Positions 41,201 to 50,057 are shown, counted from the first letter of the stretch. The stretch: 64,000 nt of DNA from VXNE01 sp965208745 (GCA_965208745.1 CBDBPN010000003.1:1302001-1366000); one strand, 5' to 3'. Notes: generated from the letters alone by a model not told the origin. Numbers and translations: made by a program.

Positions 41201-41492
41201 GCGGGTTCGCGAAGGCACGCCCGTGCGAAGCGCGATCATCGAAGGCGCCAAGGGCCGTTTCAGACCGATCATGCTGACCTCCGTGACCACGTTCCTGGGC
41301 TTCACGCCCCTCATCCTCGAACAGGCCATTCAGGCACAGTACCTGCGGCCCTTCGCCGCGGCCCTCGGTTTCGGCATCATGATCACGACGGCCATCCTGA
41401 TGGTGCTCATCCCGGCGCTGTATGCCATGCGCCTGGGTCTGGTTGGCGCGCCTGAACAGACACCTGCCCGCGTAGCTGCCACGCACACGTAG
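38292..41492 (+). CDS. RND efflux transporter, inner-membrane subunit
   Basis: 1066 residues, GTG start. It is an AcrB/MexB-like architecture: TM1 (NGVAANLFMFAILAAGLVSL), the first porter region (FIAYPGATPEEVEESIIAKV), TM2-6 with the proton-relay Asp pair in AIGIIVDDAIIVAE, a second porter half, and TM7-12 (LGLSGVVVNDSLVMLDAI near the end). The length is normal for the family. It exports hydrophobic or amphiphilic compounds across the envelope with an adaptor and an outer-membrane channel. The adaptor is probably the convergent gene at 42559-43764; no TolC-like gene is in the window. Operon position between the GPP34-P450 and the sterol-methyltransferase-like gene suggests the cargo is the product of those enzymes. 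Confidence 0.93.
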   Translation: MNDYSGEPAGPIAYMASNGVAANLFMFAILAAGLVSLPGLERQSWPTLAFNHIEVFIAYPGATPEEVEESIIAKVEEQVSSLDGVRAVKSLAAPGMASVRIQVKSGTDIPAAIDDIESAVSRIQSFPVGARRPEVTEMTSRQSIIRLVVYGDISERSLKELAYQIEDELASLPTVSLVETSGLRDYEISIEVPLNRLRSLGLTLDDIAAAVRRSSLDLSAGRIDTADEQVRIRSLGQRYVQHDFEEIVVLSRSDGTTVRLGDIADVRDGFEDVDLIVRHEDKPAAFVEVSRVEGEHVLEVATAVHEHVANVIVPSLPAGVEVDILNDESQTYSERAELLLKNGALGLTLVLVALALFLEIRLAVWVVAGLATSLVGVLAVMLVLDVALDLHSLFVFVLAIGIIVDDAIIVAETIHLERQRGTPGFVAAIRGARRIKVPLTFAVLTSIVAFTPVFFIPGGIGDAWQALPIMIIAMLLISLFESLFVLPNHLSHLHGPEWVPTSGVDRFFARTRGHVDGALARFVEGPLDRALRFATDQPAVLIAGALGLLVLSVSLLPAGIVTSSFADVVEGDFATARLEMPDGTSSNRTHEVAKDLEAAGYRAIERLTRDRPEDAPSVISGVTVTVGQGPRREGGGLTPAPSLNPQANIAAIEFKLIGVQQREITTGEIVQAWREEVGNPPHVRGITFSGEVVDFGAAVEVLLSHPDSERLPSIASSLADSLRRIDGVFDVRSDHTPGVKEVQLGLRPEARTLGLTQEALAVQARAAFFGAEVERVQRGRDEVGVFVRLPDDERNAIADIEAYPIRTASGGEVPLSQVATLDAGIAAPIIRRRDGQRAVTVTADVDLTVITGGEANAVLVDSILPELTAANPDLTYLLGGEQQQQLDSLDALYRGFAIAMLMIFALLAIPLRSYTKPFIVMAAIPFGVVGVILGHLILGITFTTTAILGILGLSGVVVNDSLVMLDAIDQRVREGTPVRSAIIEGAKGRFRPIMLTSVTTFLGFTPLILEQAIQAQYLRPFAAALGFGIMITTAILMVLIPALYAMRLGLVGAPEQTPARVAATHT

Positions 41493-41509
41493 TCGCTTCG
41501 GAACGTCGT

Positions 41510-42535
41510 GTGCTGACCAACCTGTCCAGGAACCTGTGGCGCGCGTATCGCGGCTCGAACGTGAAGGGCCGCGTGGCCCGATACGGTACGTGGTTCGACG
41601 GACGGGGCGGCGCCGACGGCCGGGACTACGACCACACCGAGACGGTCAACGACTACTACGACCTGTGCAGCGAACTCATGCAGTTCGGATGGAACGAGTC
41701 GCTGCACTTCGCGCCGTTGCAGCCCGGAGAGACGTTGGAGCAATCCATCATCCGCCATCAGCGGCTCATGATCGACCGACTGCAACTGCGCGAAGGAATG
41801 ACGGTCATCGACGTCGGTTGTGGCGTGGGCGGTCCGATGCGCCGGGTGATGCGCGAGTCCGGCGCCAGGGTCCTCGGCCTCAACAACAACGCGCAGCAAC
41901 TCGACAAGGCCAGGCGAAAGAACGTCGAAGCGGGGCTCGACCACATGGCCGAGTACATCAAGTGCAACTTCATGGACATGAGCGCCATCGACGCCAGCAG
42001 CTTCGACCGCGGGTATGCGATCGAGTCGACATGCCATGCGCCGGACAAGCAGAAGGCGTTCGCGGAAATCTACCGCGTACTGAAGCCGGGGGCATTGTTC
42101 TGGGGCCAGGAAATGTGCATGACCGGCGGCTTCGATCCCGACAACGGTCGTCACCAGGCCATCAAGCGGGATCTCATGCTCGGCATCGCCCTGCGTGACA
42201 TCGCGACCTTCCCGGAAGTAGACCGTGCACTGGAGGCGGTCGGATTCGAGGTCATCGAGGCGGCGGACCGGGACGTTCGGGAAGGCCCGGGCACGCCGTG
42301 GTACCAGCCGATGCAGGGACGGCGCGGGACGTTGCGCAGCGCGTTTCGCCGAACGCCCTCAGGCCGCAAGGCGATGATCGGCGCACTCAGGGTGGCCGAG
42401 GCGTTCCGCTATTTCCCGAGAGGGTCGACCGCTGTCGTGCAGTTGATGGATCGAACCGCCGATGCGTACGTCGCTGGCGGCAAGGCGGGGATATTCACGC
42501 CGCTCTACTGTTTTCTTGCCCGCAAACCGGCGTAG
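41510..42535 (+). CDS. Sterol C24-methyltransferase-like SAM methyltransferase
   Basis: 341 residues with a GTG start. It shows signatures of Erg6/SMT enzymes: the aromatic region YYDLCSELMQFGWNESLHFA, the SAM motif VIDVGCGVGGP (99-109), and YAIESTCHAPDKQKAFAEIY, followed by VLKPGALFWGQEMCM. In SMTs the CHAP region and the aromatic region shape the sterol site. The C-terminal part (FPRGSTAVVQLMDRTADAYV) resembles the usual end of this family. Related bacterial enzymes also act on non-sterol quinones and isoprenoids, so the substrate is not fixed. It is the last gene of the P450-RND operon, 17 bp after the pump gene. Confidence 0.82.
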   Translation: MLTNLSRNLWRAYRGSNVKGRVARYGTWFDGRGGADGRDYDHTETVNDYYDLCSELMQFGWNESLHFAPLQPGETLEQSIIRHQRLMIDRLQLREGMTVIDVGCGVGGPMRRVMRESGARVLGLNNNAQQLDKARRKNVEAGLDHMAEYIKCNFMDMSAIDASSFDRGYAIESTCHAPDKQKAFAEIYRVLKPGALFWGQEMCMTGGFDPDNGRHQAIKRDLMLGIALRDIATFPEVDRALEAVGFEVIEAADRDVREGPGTPWYQPMQGRRGTLRSAFRRTPSGRKAMIGALRVAEAFRYFPRGSTAVVQLMDRTADAYVAGGKAGIFTPLYCFLARKPA

Positions 42536-42558
42536 GGGCGGGGCCCCGCCGATACCGT

Positions 42559-43764
42559 CTACCGTCCCCGGGATTTCCCCGTACGGACCGCCATGCCGTC
42601 CGTCGCGAACCGGATGCCGGCAGTGACGGCCAACAGGCCGTCTTCGAGATCGCCGGTCACGTAGACATCATCGTCGATACGCTGCAGCACCCGAACCGGC
42701 ACAACGCGAACCGTTCCGTCGTCGCGGACCACCCATATCTCATCGTCCGCCTGCAACGCGGCACGGCGCACCCTGAAGTAGTCGTCGGGCAAGAACCCCT
42801 CGATGGCCACTTCCACGAATTTGCCCACGAGGAGCGGCGGGGTCGTGTCCTGACTCGCCGCCGCTGCGACGGGAGCACGCGGCGCAAAGGGGTCCGGCAC
42901 GTGGACAATCACGTCGATGGTGCGGGTCTCGGCATCGAGGGACGCGTCCGCCCGGTCCACGTATCCTCGCCAGGCATAGGAGACGTCGCCGTATTCGGCG
43001 ATCACGACCGCGACGACGCGCTGGTCTTCTCCTTCGTACCGCCAAAGGCGGGGAATCAACGCCGCGTCCGCGTCGGACAGTGACACCACCACCTCCACCG
43101 CGTCCGAGGAGAACAACCTGCCCACGGACTGGCCTGGCGTCAGGAGCTGACCGATGTCCACCGACTCGTCGTGTACGACGCCATCGAACGGCGCGGTAAC
43201 CCCGGTGCGGGACAACGCCAGTTTGGCCTGCGCCAAGGCGGCTTCTTCCCGCGCCAGGGCAGCCTCCGCCGCCCTCAACTGGGGGACGTGCAACGTGAGC
43301 GGACTCGGCTTGGCGGGCGCGTTCTCGGGTTGCCTCTCCGCATAGCGCTCGTACTCGTCCTGCGCAATGGCCGCGTCCTCGCGAGCCTGGAGGAGCGCCA
43401 CCTCCCTGGCGGTCAGAGCGGCTTCCGCCTCGCGCACGCCGAATACGTAGTCCGCCTCCTCGAGACGGAACAGGGTCTGTCCGGCATGGACGTGACGACC
43501 GCTGACGAAACCCTCGTCCACCCAGGCCACCCGACCACCCACCTGCGGCGCGATGTCGACTTCCGCACTCGGACGCACCGTTCCCGCGCCACGCACCGGG
43601 ATCGGCCCGCTGCCGGCGGCGATACGCGCGGTATTGACGTACGGAATCTGCGAAGGGGGCTCGTGCATGTCGGGCTCCGGCGCGAGCGACACCAGCACGG
43701 TAGCCACGCCCACCGCACCACCAAACACAGCGATGGCGATGACATAACCCGTTCTCTTACCCAC
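42559..43764 (-). CDS. RND periplasmic adaptor (membrane fusion protein)
   Basis: About 401 residues from a GTG with a clear gaaggaga 8 bases upstream; the frame opens 17 codons earlier but without such a site. It has an N-terminal membrane anchor (YVIAIAVFGGAVGVATVLVS), a lipoyl half (GAGTVRPSAEVDIAPQVGGR), an alpha-helical hairpin (about residues 110-200, EVALLQAREDAAIAQDEYER), the returning lipoyl half (LSRTGVTAPFDGVVHDESVD) and beta-barrel domains. It belongs with the RND subunit encoded convergently at 38292-41492, although the two genes lie on opposite strands with the methyltransferase between them. This separation is unusual for such pairs. Confidence 0.9.
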   Translation of the reverse strand: MGKRTGYVIAIAVFGGAVGVATVLVSLAPEPDMHEPPSQIPYVNTARIAAGSGPIPVRGAGTVRPSAEVDIAPQVGGRVAWVDEGFVSGRHVHAGQTLFRLEEADYVFGVREAEAALTAREVALLQAREDAAIAQDEYERYAERQPENAPAKPSPLTLHVPQLRAAEAALAREEAALAQAKLALSRTGVTAPFDGVVHDESVDIGQLLTPGQSVGRLFSSDAVEVVVSLSDADAALIPRLWRYEGEDQRVVAVVIAEYGDVSYAWRGYVDRADASLDAETRTIDVIVHVPDPFAPRAPVAAAASQDTTPPLLVGKFVEVAIEGFLPDDYFRVRRAALQADDEIWVVRDDGTVRVVPVRVLQRIDDDVYVTGDLEDGLLAVTAGIRFATDGMAVRTGKSRGR

Positions 43765-43842
43765 CCTGGTCTCCTTCCGCGCGTTCCCGCGCGAACTCCT
43801 TTGGCGCACCAACATCGTTGTGGGCGACGGCGTTCACGAAAG

Positions 43843-44913
43843 CTAAAGCGAAGCGAGCACTCTGCGAGTCCGACCGGTGGTTGTCTCGTGCTCGGGATAG
43901 AACTGACGGCAGTAGCGTCGGTACAGCATGATCTTTCCGTCCGCGCTACTCAGCACCGGTCTGGGTCGAAAGATCCTTCGATTCCAGATGGGAACGTCCT
44001 GTTCAACGTCCTTCACCTGCCCTTCCAGCAGGATGTAGTTCATCAACCTCGCCCGAACTCGCTTCGGGAGGAATCCAAGTCCCATGACCGCCCTTCTGAC
44101 GCGATCGGTCTCCTGGGTCTGGTTCGCCAATACGAGATCCATATAGGTGCCGTCCAACGGCGTCGCGAGGACCCAGAACCGAGACTTGAACGGAATGGTA
44201 TGTTCGGTGACGTCGACGGCGGAGTAACCCAGGCCGTGGACGTTCGTAACCACCGACACCTCGAACCGTACACGGCTCCCCAGCACGGAGCGTTCGCGCT
44301 TGAAGTCGAAAGCGCTCCTCAGATGCGCGCCGTCGACCGTCACGGGATCTCGCTGGTGGACGTCGCAGTACCCATGGATGTGCGAAAAGTGGGCCAGATC
44401 GACGGAATTCTCGGCGGTGTGCTCCGGATGGCCGGTCAGCCGGAGTGTCCGGAGACCCACGGCCGTCCAGCCCTCTTCATCCCGCCTGTCGAGCGGCAGC
44501 CTGAAGTAAGGCGGCTGGCCCACGGAACTCCACCAGGCGAACACCAGGCCGTTGATCAGCTGTGTCTCGAACAGCTTCAGCCTGGCGTTCTTTGGCGCCG
44601 GCGCACTCGGAGTCGCGACGCACTGGCCCGTCGCGTCGTACTCGAAACCGTGGAACGGGCAGACCAGGCGTCCATTGCGCACCTTGCCGCCTGTCTCGGG
44701 GCCGAGATGCGACCCCAGGTGCGGGCAGTACGCATCGGCAACGCAAACCGAGCCCTCGTCGTCGCACCAGGCCACGATTTCCTGTCCGAGCCATGTCCTC
44801 CCGATCAGGGCCTGCTTGCGCAAGGAGTCTCTACCCGCGACAAAATACCAGCCATCGGGAAACGGCGACGTCGGGAGACGGTCATTCCGTGTTGGCGATT
44901 CGGCACCGGCCAA
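43843..44913 (-). CDS. KshA-like Rieske oxygenase
   Basis: About 356 residues. The Rieske site is complete: CPHLGSHLG then RLVCPFHGFEYD. The mononuclear iron site is ENSVDLAHFSHIHGY (Asp, His, His). The overall order resembles steroid Rieske enzymes (3-ketosteroid 9-hydroxylase KshA, the cholesterol 7-desaturase group) more than aromatic dioxygenases. The start is uncertain: no ATG fits, and I propose the TTG at 44911-44913, which gives MAGAESPTRNDRLPTSPFPD. It needs separate ferredoxin/reductase partners, none of which is in the window. Neighbours (RND adaptor, TonB receptor, SMT-like enzyme, P450) support a role in modifying a sterol-like compound. Confidence 0.85.
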   Translation of the reverse strand: MAGAESPTRNDRLPTSPFPDGWYFVAGRDSLRKQALIGRTWLGQEIVAWCDDEGSVCVADAYCPHLGSHLGPETGGKVRNGRLVCPFHGFEYDATGQCVATPSAPAPKNARLKLFETQLINGLVFAWWSSVGQPPYFRLPLDRRDEEGWTAVGLRTLRLTGHPEHTAENSVDLAHFSHIHGYCDVHQRDPVTVDGAHLRSAFDFKRERSVLGSRVRFEVSVVTNVHGLGYSAVDVTEHTIPFKSRFWVLATPLDGTYMDLVLANQTQETDRVRRAVMGLGFLPKRVRARLMNYILLEGQVKDVEQDVPIWNRRIFRPRPVLSSADGKIMLYRRYCRQFYPEHETTTGRTRRVLASL

Positions 44914-45026
44914 GGGCAGAGTTCCACATCCCCAAGCCGCTTCGACTGTACCAGAGAGTCCCTGTGACCGCACGAGCCGACACGGTCGCCTGCCGGGCGT
45001 GACCGCAGCAGGCGCTCGAGTTTCGC

Positions 45027-45665
45027 TCAGGGTCGATCGAGGACCAATCGGGCGAGTGGCGCCCGGAGCCGGGCCGGAGACGTCGCCTCGATTTGTACGT
45101 AGTCTCCGCCAACCCATGCCGCCAACCGGCACAACCCCGGGCCGATTCGCCCGCACGAGATCGGCATCCCGCGCGGTAGCCGCGCGCTCCAGCCACAAAT
45201 GCGGGACAACCAGCGTGCGGGCGGCCCGATCGATCCGCAGGTCCGCCCGGCCGACGAGGCGGTCGCCTCCCGGAGCGACGCAAGAAGCTGCTTGTGTTCC
45301 GCCGCGAACGCGCGCGGCTTCTCCTCGGCCGCACGACGCGCCATGTGGACCCGCCAGTACGGGAACTCGCCCATGGGCAGCACGTAAAGCGTCCCGCCGT
45401 AGTCGAAGAACTCGCGGCTCGTGTACAGGAGATGGTCGAGATGCTCGGGCCGGTAGTCCCACACACGGGCGTGCAGCGCGAGATCGTGGCTCCGGCCGAC
45501 CACGTTCAACGGGTCGACCTGGACCAGGCCCGACTGGTGCAGGGCCTGGCGGGTGCCGGGACGGCCGGCCGACCGCCGTCCGGGCCAGAGCCCCTGGCAG
45601 CCGAGGATGAACCGCCGCACGGTCCGCACCGAGACCATGAGCGGGGTCACAGCTGTGCGGGGCAA
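45027..45665 (-). pseudogene. YcaQ-like winged-helix protein with a large internal deletion
   Basis: The N-terminal part is well preserved: VSVRTVRRFILGCQGLWPGR, HQSGLVQVDPLNVVGRSHDL, EFFDYGGTLYVLPMGEFPYW. It matches the HTH_42/YcaQ family (DNA crosslink-repair glycosylases, usually about 370-400 residues). After KQLLASLREA the sequence jumps straight to the family's C-terminal motif in another frame (GDRLVGRADLRIDRAARTLV). It then returns to the first frame for CRLAAWVGGDYVQIEATSPA. About 150-200 residues, including most of the catalytic region, are missing, and two frame changes are needed. This is a decaying gene. Confidence 0.75.
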
Positions 45666-45677
45666 GCCCGCCTTCTC

Positions 45678-47909
45678 TCAGAACGAGTAGCTCAGCGACA
45701 TCCCGTAGGTTCTCGGTTCCTGGTACAGCCCCGAAGGACTGAAGTTGCCGAACGCCGTGGCGAACTGGTGCAGCACCAGGGTGTCGTCATCGGCCAGGTT
45801 TTTCCCCCAGACCGATACGCCCCAACTGCCCGCGTTGGGCCGGTAGCCGATCCGCGCATTCACCAGGCTCTGGCTTGGAATCAGGCTGCCCGGGTCATTG
45901 CTGATGTCCTGGTGTCCGTATCTCTCGTCGATGAACAGGTAGTCGAGCCGGGAAACCAGCGCGCCGGGCCCCCATCGCGCGGTGTGCTGCAGGGCGACGT
46001 TGAGCTGCCACCTCGGGGCCAGCGGGATGTCGTTGCCGCTTGCGTCCACGATCATCCGGGCACGATTGTCGAAGACATCTTCGAACCGGTCATAGGTCGC
46101 GTCCGTATAGCCCACGCCGGCGGTGACCAGCAGACCGGCCGTTGCCAGCGCGCTGAACTCGATCTCGAATCCCTTGCTCGTCGCCGCCCCGGCATTGGAG
46201 AGAATCTGAATGGGGAGAGGGCCGCAGGTCTGACAGTTCTGCCGCACCTGCAGGTCCTCGTAGTCCATGTAGTAGACCGCGACGTTCAGCCCCACCCGTC
46301 TGTCCAGCCAATGGGTTTTGGCGCCGACTTCGTAGTTCGTGACGAACTCCGCGTCCGCCGTCAGGTTCATTTGAGCGTGTGCGGCGATCGGATCCTGGAT
46401 GTTGTTGAACGCCGCCGACTTCACCCCGCGGGAGACGCTGGCGTAAACCATGGCGTCGTCGGCGGGATGGAACCGCACGCCCAGGGTCCAGGTGGGCTCC
46501 CTGGTCGTGGCGTCCTCCGGGGCGTCCACCGGTCCGGGAAACATGGGCAGCCCGAGGACGAGACAGGTGAGGAAGTTGGGGCAGTCGAACGGGTCGACGG
46601 AGTATTCCTTGCTCTCGTCGGTATAGCGTGCGCCCGCGAAGACCGTAACGCGCTCGCTGACGTGGTAGTTGCCGTGCACGAAGGCTGCGGTACTGTCGGC
46701 ATCGACGTGCTGGGCCTGGTCGGCCCGCGACCCGGCAATCGGCGGGAACGGAAAGTCCCGCCCCGGCAGCAGCCCGTCCACGGCCGTGTTTTCCTGACTG
46801 AAGTAGTACAGCCCGGCAACGAAGTCGTAGTTCTGGTCCGCGGGCGACGCGATGCGCAGTTCCTGGGAGAACAGCTCCGGTGTCTGAACGCCGTGGAAGG
46901 CGAAGAAGTCATCGGGACGGGCCTCGACGTCGCCCGTGAAATCCACCTCGTCCTCGTTCCATCCGCTGATCGAGGTGAACGTATAGCCATTGGCGAATAC
47001 ATGCTCCGCAGTCAGGGAGAAGCCCAGGAGGTCGATCTTGGTAACGTTCGGGAAGTTGTTGGTAACGCTGTAGCGCCGGCCGTCGTAGAACGGGCCGTAC
47101 TCGACGAACTCGTAGAAGTAGTCCTTGCTCTCCGCCTCGAAGACATCCGCCGTGAAGTCCACGGTCGTACTTTCGCTGGGCGTGAAGCGCAACTGCAGCC
47201 GGGCGCCGGACTGCTCCGAGTTGGCAAGGTCGTCGTCGCCGGTGAAGGTATTGGTGACATAGCCGTCCTGGCTTCTGTGGCCGGCGGAGACCTTGACCGC
47301 CAGCCTGCCTTCCACCAACGGAATGTTCACGCTCGCCCTGGCGTCGACGAGCTCGCGGTTGCCGAGGTCGATGTTGGCGCTGCCCGCCAGCTCATCGTGG
47401 GGTTTGGCGCTGATGATGTTGACCGCGCCGGCAATCGTGTTCTTGCCGAACAGCGTGCCCTGCGGCCCGCGCAGCACCTCCACGCGTTCGACTCCCCCGA
47501 GCGTCGCGTTGGCGGCAAACTGCTTGCCCACATAGACGCCGTCCACGTACACGCTGGCGGGCTGTTCGAACCCGATCCAGTTGGGCGGAATCTGCGAGAA
47601 GACCCCGCGAATCGCGATGTTGGACGTCGCGGCGTTGTTGCCGGCGGCGAAGACGAAATTCGGAATGTAACCGGCGATGTCCTGCAGGTCGACCGAGCCG
47701 GTGGCGGCGATGGCGTCGGCGTCGGCCACCGAGATCGAGATGGGCACATCGTCCACGGTTTCGCTGCGCCTCGTGGCGGTGACGATGACCTCCTCGAGCA
47801 TCGGCGCTCCGGACTCGGCACCCTCCTCGGCACTGGTTGTCCCGGCGGCGAACGAAGACAGGATCAGCAGCGCCGCTCCAGCGGCCGTGTACCAGGCAGA
47901 CTTCTCCAT
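45678..47909 (-). CDS. TonB-dependent outer-membrane receptor
   Basis: About 743 residues from the ATG at 47907-47909 (MEKSAWYTAAGAALLILSSF), preferred over a GTG three codons upstream because gagg sits 10-11 bases before it. It has a signal peptide, a TonB box (LEEVIVTATRR), a plug domain (SVDLQDIAGYIPNF, VERVEVLRGPQGTLFGKNTI) and a beta-barrel ending in an aromatic strand (YGMSLSYSF). It imports a scarce ligand across the outer membrane using TonB energy. No siderophore genes are near; the neighbours point to a lipid or steroid-like ligand. The protein belongs to the broad class common in polycyclic- and steroid-using bacteria, but the substrate cannot be read from sequence. Confidence 0.92.
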   Translation of the reverse strand: MEKSAWYTAAGAALLILSSFAAGTTSAEEGAESGAPMLEEVIVTATRRSETVDDVPISISVADADAIAATGSVDLQDIAGYIPNFVFAAGNNAATSNIAIRGVFSQIPPNWIGFEQPASVYVDGVYVGKQFAANATLGGVERVEVLRGPQGTLFGKNTIAGAVNIISAKPHDELAGSANIDLGNRELVDARASVNIPLVEGRLAVKVSAGHRSQDGYVTNTFTGDDDLANSEQSGARLQLRFTPSESTTVDFTADVFEAESKDYFYEFVEYGPFYDGRRYSVTNNFPNVTKIDLLGFSLTAEHVFANGYTFTSISGWNEDEVDFTGDVEARPDDFFAFHGVQTPELFSQELRIASPADQNYDFVAGLYYFSQENTAVDGLLPGRDFPFPPIAGSRADQAQHVDADSTAAFVHGNYHVSERVTVFAGARYTDESKEYSVDPFDCPNFLTCLVLGLPMFPGPVDAPEDATTREPTWTLGVRFHPADDAMVYASVSRGVKSAAFNNIQDPIAAHAQMNLTADAEFVTNYEVGAKTHWLDRRVGLNVAVYYMDYEDLQVRQNCQTCGPLPIQILSNAGAATSKGFEIEFSALATAGLLVTAGVGYTDATYDRFEDVFDNRARMIVDASGNDIPLAPRWQLNVALQHTARWGPGALVSRLDYLFIDERYGHQDISNDPGSLIPSQSLVNARIGYRPNAGSWGVSVWGKNLADDDTLVLHQFATAFGNFSPSGLYQEPRTYGMSLSYSF

Positions 47910-48010
47910 CGGTTCCACCCCTCAAGGACCAATGAACAGTCCAGCGCACCATACCAGATGCCTCTGGCTGGATTACGTCCCGAAGACGGCCGCGTTTGGC
48001 CGCGCCGCGG

Positions 48011-49930
48011 CTACCGACCCGCTTCCCCGTCCATCCGCACGAACGTACCGGAGCCGGCGACAGGCGTTTCGCCGAACCGGTACGGCTGCCAGTGCAGCGC
48101 CGCGCCGGCGGATCCCGGGGAAGACCACCCGATCCGGTTGCCGGCGCCGTCGTCGTCCCAGTCCACCGCCACCACATCCAGCCGCACGGCGCGCCACGGT
48201 TCCCCCGCGTGCTCGTCCAGGAACGCGCCGTCGATGCGCGCCTCCACCGCATAGCCGTCGGCGGCCCGCCGGGCGCGCCACTCGACCGGCGCCAGGGACG
48301 CCGACAGATACTTGAGGTCCGGGGTCTGCGCGGCGTCCGTCAGCGTGAGGTAGCCGATGGCGATGGCCTTGATGTCGCCCCTCCCCACCGCCTCGTAGAC
48401 GGACATGTTGGCCGACCGCGCCGGCTCCGGACGCGCGTCCGCGAAGAACAGCACGGCGTCCTGGAGCTGCGCGCCCCGGTCGGAGGACGCCAGGATCGCG
48501 TCGTCGAAGACGCGCGCGGCGAGATAGAGGTCGCCGCCGGCCTCGCGCACGTCGAACCGGTAAGTGAGGTCCGTCGGTGCCAGAGACCGGCTCGCAACGT
48601 CCCCCTGGCTCACGACGTGGTAGCGCAGTTGGCCCCAGTCGCCGAGGTCCCCGTCCACCGTGGGCGCGGGGCCGGACGGAAGCGGTAGTGGAGCCACGGG
48701 CAGCAGCGCGGACGCCACGGTGAGGTTCACCGGCCACCCTTCCGCGGTTGTCTCGAGGGACCAGGCAACGCGGCCCGGCCGCAGGTCCGCCCACGCCGTC
48801 GGTGTCGCGGCGGCCAGCGGGAACTCGACGCGCACCGCGTCGCCGGGCACCACGACTCTGGGCGTCGGCGGTTCCGCATGGATGAGGTCCGGACCGGCGT
48901 CCACGTGGTAGCCGACGCGCAGGTCCGCATCCCCCCGGTTGGCCACTTCGAACGCGACGCTGCCCGAGTCGAATACGTCGCCCGAGCCCTGGCCCGGCAG
49001 CGAGCGGACCGCCCTCGAGAGGTTGACCACGGCGTCGCGGACCGGCCCGGTCACGAGGTCGTCGCCGGCGATGCCGTCGAGCCGGAGGTTCGCGAGCCGG
49101 GGTCCCGCGTCCGTCATCGTCACGAGGGCGACCTGGTCGAACTCGCCGTAGATATCGCCGCGCAGGGGACTGCCGCCGCCCGTGGTGGCGAGCGTGATGA
49201 ACTTCCTGTCGTTCCTGACGTGCCGGACGTAGCGGTGGCGGTGCCCGGCGAAGACCGTGTAGTCGCGCTCGCCGAGCATGGCCTCGAGCCTGAGCCAGTC
49301 GTCGAGTACGGTCCGGGAGTCCCACAGCGGCTGGTGGACGAGCACGATCGTCCAGCGGGGCTCGGGGAACTCCGCCAGCGTCTGCGCGACAAAGGCCAGC
49401 TGTTCCTCCTGGGACCACGGTCCCGGAAGCGACTCCTCCGTACCCACCATCCGGAACAGCTCCGAGTTCAGCACCAGGAACAGCACGTCCCGGTAGACGA
49501 AGCGGTAGTAGGACGGCCCGAAGCGCGCTTGCCATGCCTCCGCCATCACGGCGTTGTTCATGTCGTGGTTGCCGGCCACGTAGAAGAACGGTGTCTCGAA
49601 CCCGGCGACCAGGCCCTCGAACTCGTCCCACTCGCGCTTGATCTGCGCGGGGTCCTCCGTATAGCCCTCGATGAGGTCGCCGACACTGACCACGAACGCG
49701 GGTTCGAGGACATTGACCTTCGGTATGGCGGACGCGAACACCCCGGGCCGCGCGCCGCCCGTCCGGTCGCTGACGATCGCGAAGTGGAAGTCGGCCTCCG
49801 CATCGTTGGCGTCGAGCCCCGTCCAGGGTCGGGCACCGTCTTCCGTCTCCACATCGATACGGGGTCCGGAGGAAGGGCTACAAGCGGCGAGGCACAGGCA
49901 GGCAAGGACAAGGACAGGGACGAGGCGCAT
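48011..49930 (-). CDS. Lipoprotein metallophosphoesterase with C-terminal beta domain
   Basis: 639 residues from the inner ATG (MRLVPVLVLACLCLAAC), which gives a lipoprotein signal with LAAC. The metallophosphoesterase motifs are present: FAIVSDRTGG (usually D-x-H, here with Arg), VVSVGDLIEG, FYVAGNHDMNN, WTIVLVHQPLW and VFAGHRHRY. After residue 290 come beta-rich modules; the last 200 residues (APTVDGDLGDWGQLRYHVVS, DGYAVEARIDGAFL) resemble CBM9/DOMON-like sugar-binding domains. It is likely anchored in the envelope and acts on a phosphorylated or glycosylated surface compound. It lies about 100 bp upstream of the TonB receptor gene on the same strand. Confidence 0.82.
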   Translation of the reverse strand: MRLVPVLVLACLCLAACSPSSGPRIDVETEDGARPWTGLDANDAEADFHFAIVSDRTGGARPGVFASAIPKVNVLEPAFVVSVGDLIEGYTEDPAQIKREWDEFEGLVAGFETPFFYVAGNHDMNNAVMAEAWQARFGPSYYRFVYRDVLFLVLNSELFRMVGTEESLPGPWSQEEQLAFVAQTLAEFPEPRWTIVLVHQPLWDSRTVLDDWLRLEAMLGERDYTVFAGHRHRYVRHVRNDRKFITLATTGGGSPLRGDIYGEFDQVALVTMTDAGPRLANLRLDGIAGDDLVTGPVRDAVVNLSRAVRSLPGQGSGDVFDSGSVAFEVANRGDADLRVGYHVDAGPDLIHAEPPTPRVVVPGDAVRVEFPLAAATPTAWADLRPGRVAWSLETTAEGWPVNLTVASALLPVAPLPLPSGPAPTVDGDLGDWGQLRYHVVSQGDVASRSLAPTDLTYRFDVREAGGDLYLAARVFDDAILASSDRGAQLQDAVLFFADARPEPARSANMSVYEAVGRGDIKAIAIGYLTLTDAAQTPDLKYLSASLAPVEWRARRAADGYAVEARIDGAFLDEHAGEPWRAVRLDVVAVDWDDDGAGNRIGWSSPGSAGAALHWQPYRFGETPVAGSGTFVRMDGEAGR

Positions 49931-50057
49931 GTTCGGGTCACCCAGGCGGAAGCGCGGCACTATAGGCGACTGCGCCGCCCGCGGCCAATCCGGAGCGGCT
50001 GACTCGTCCCGGGAACGGTGCCGTGGCAGAATTCGGGCGCCTTCGTCTCGTTTCCTG

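Noticed and set aside
38262..41486. 1074-codon open frame antisense to the RND pump
   Set aside because: Rich in Asp/Gly/His/Arg with no domain; a typical mirror frame of a long GC-rich gene.
45294..48254. 986-codon plus-strand frame antisense to the TonB receptor
   Set aside because: No recognisable motif, whereas the minus strand has signal peptide, TonB box, plug and barrel.
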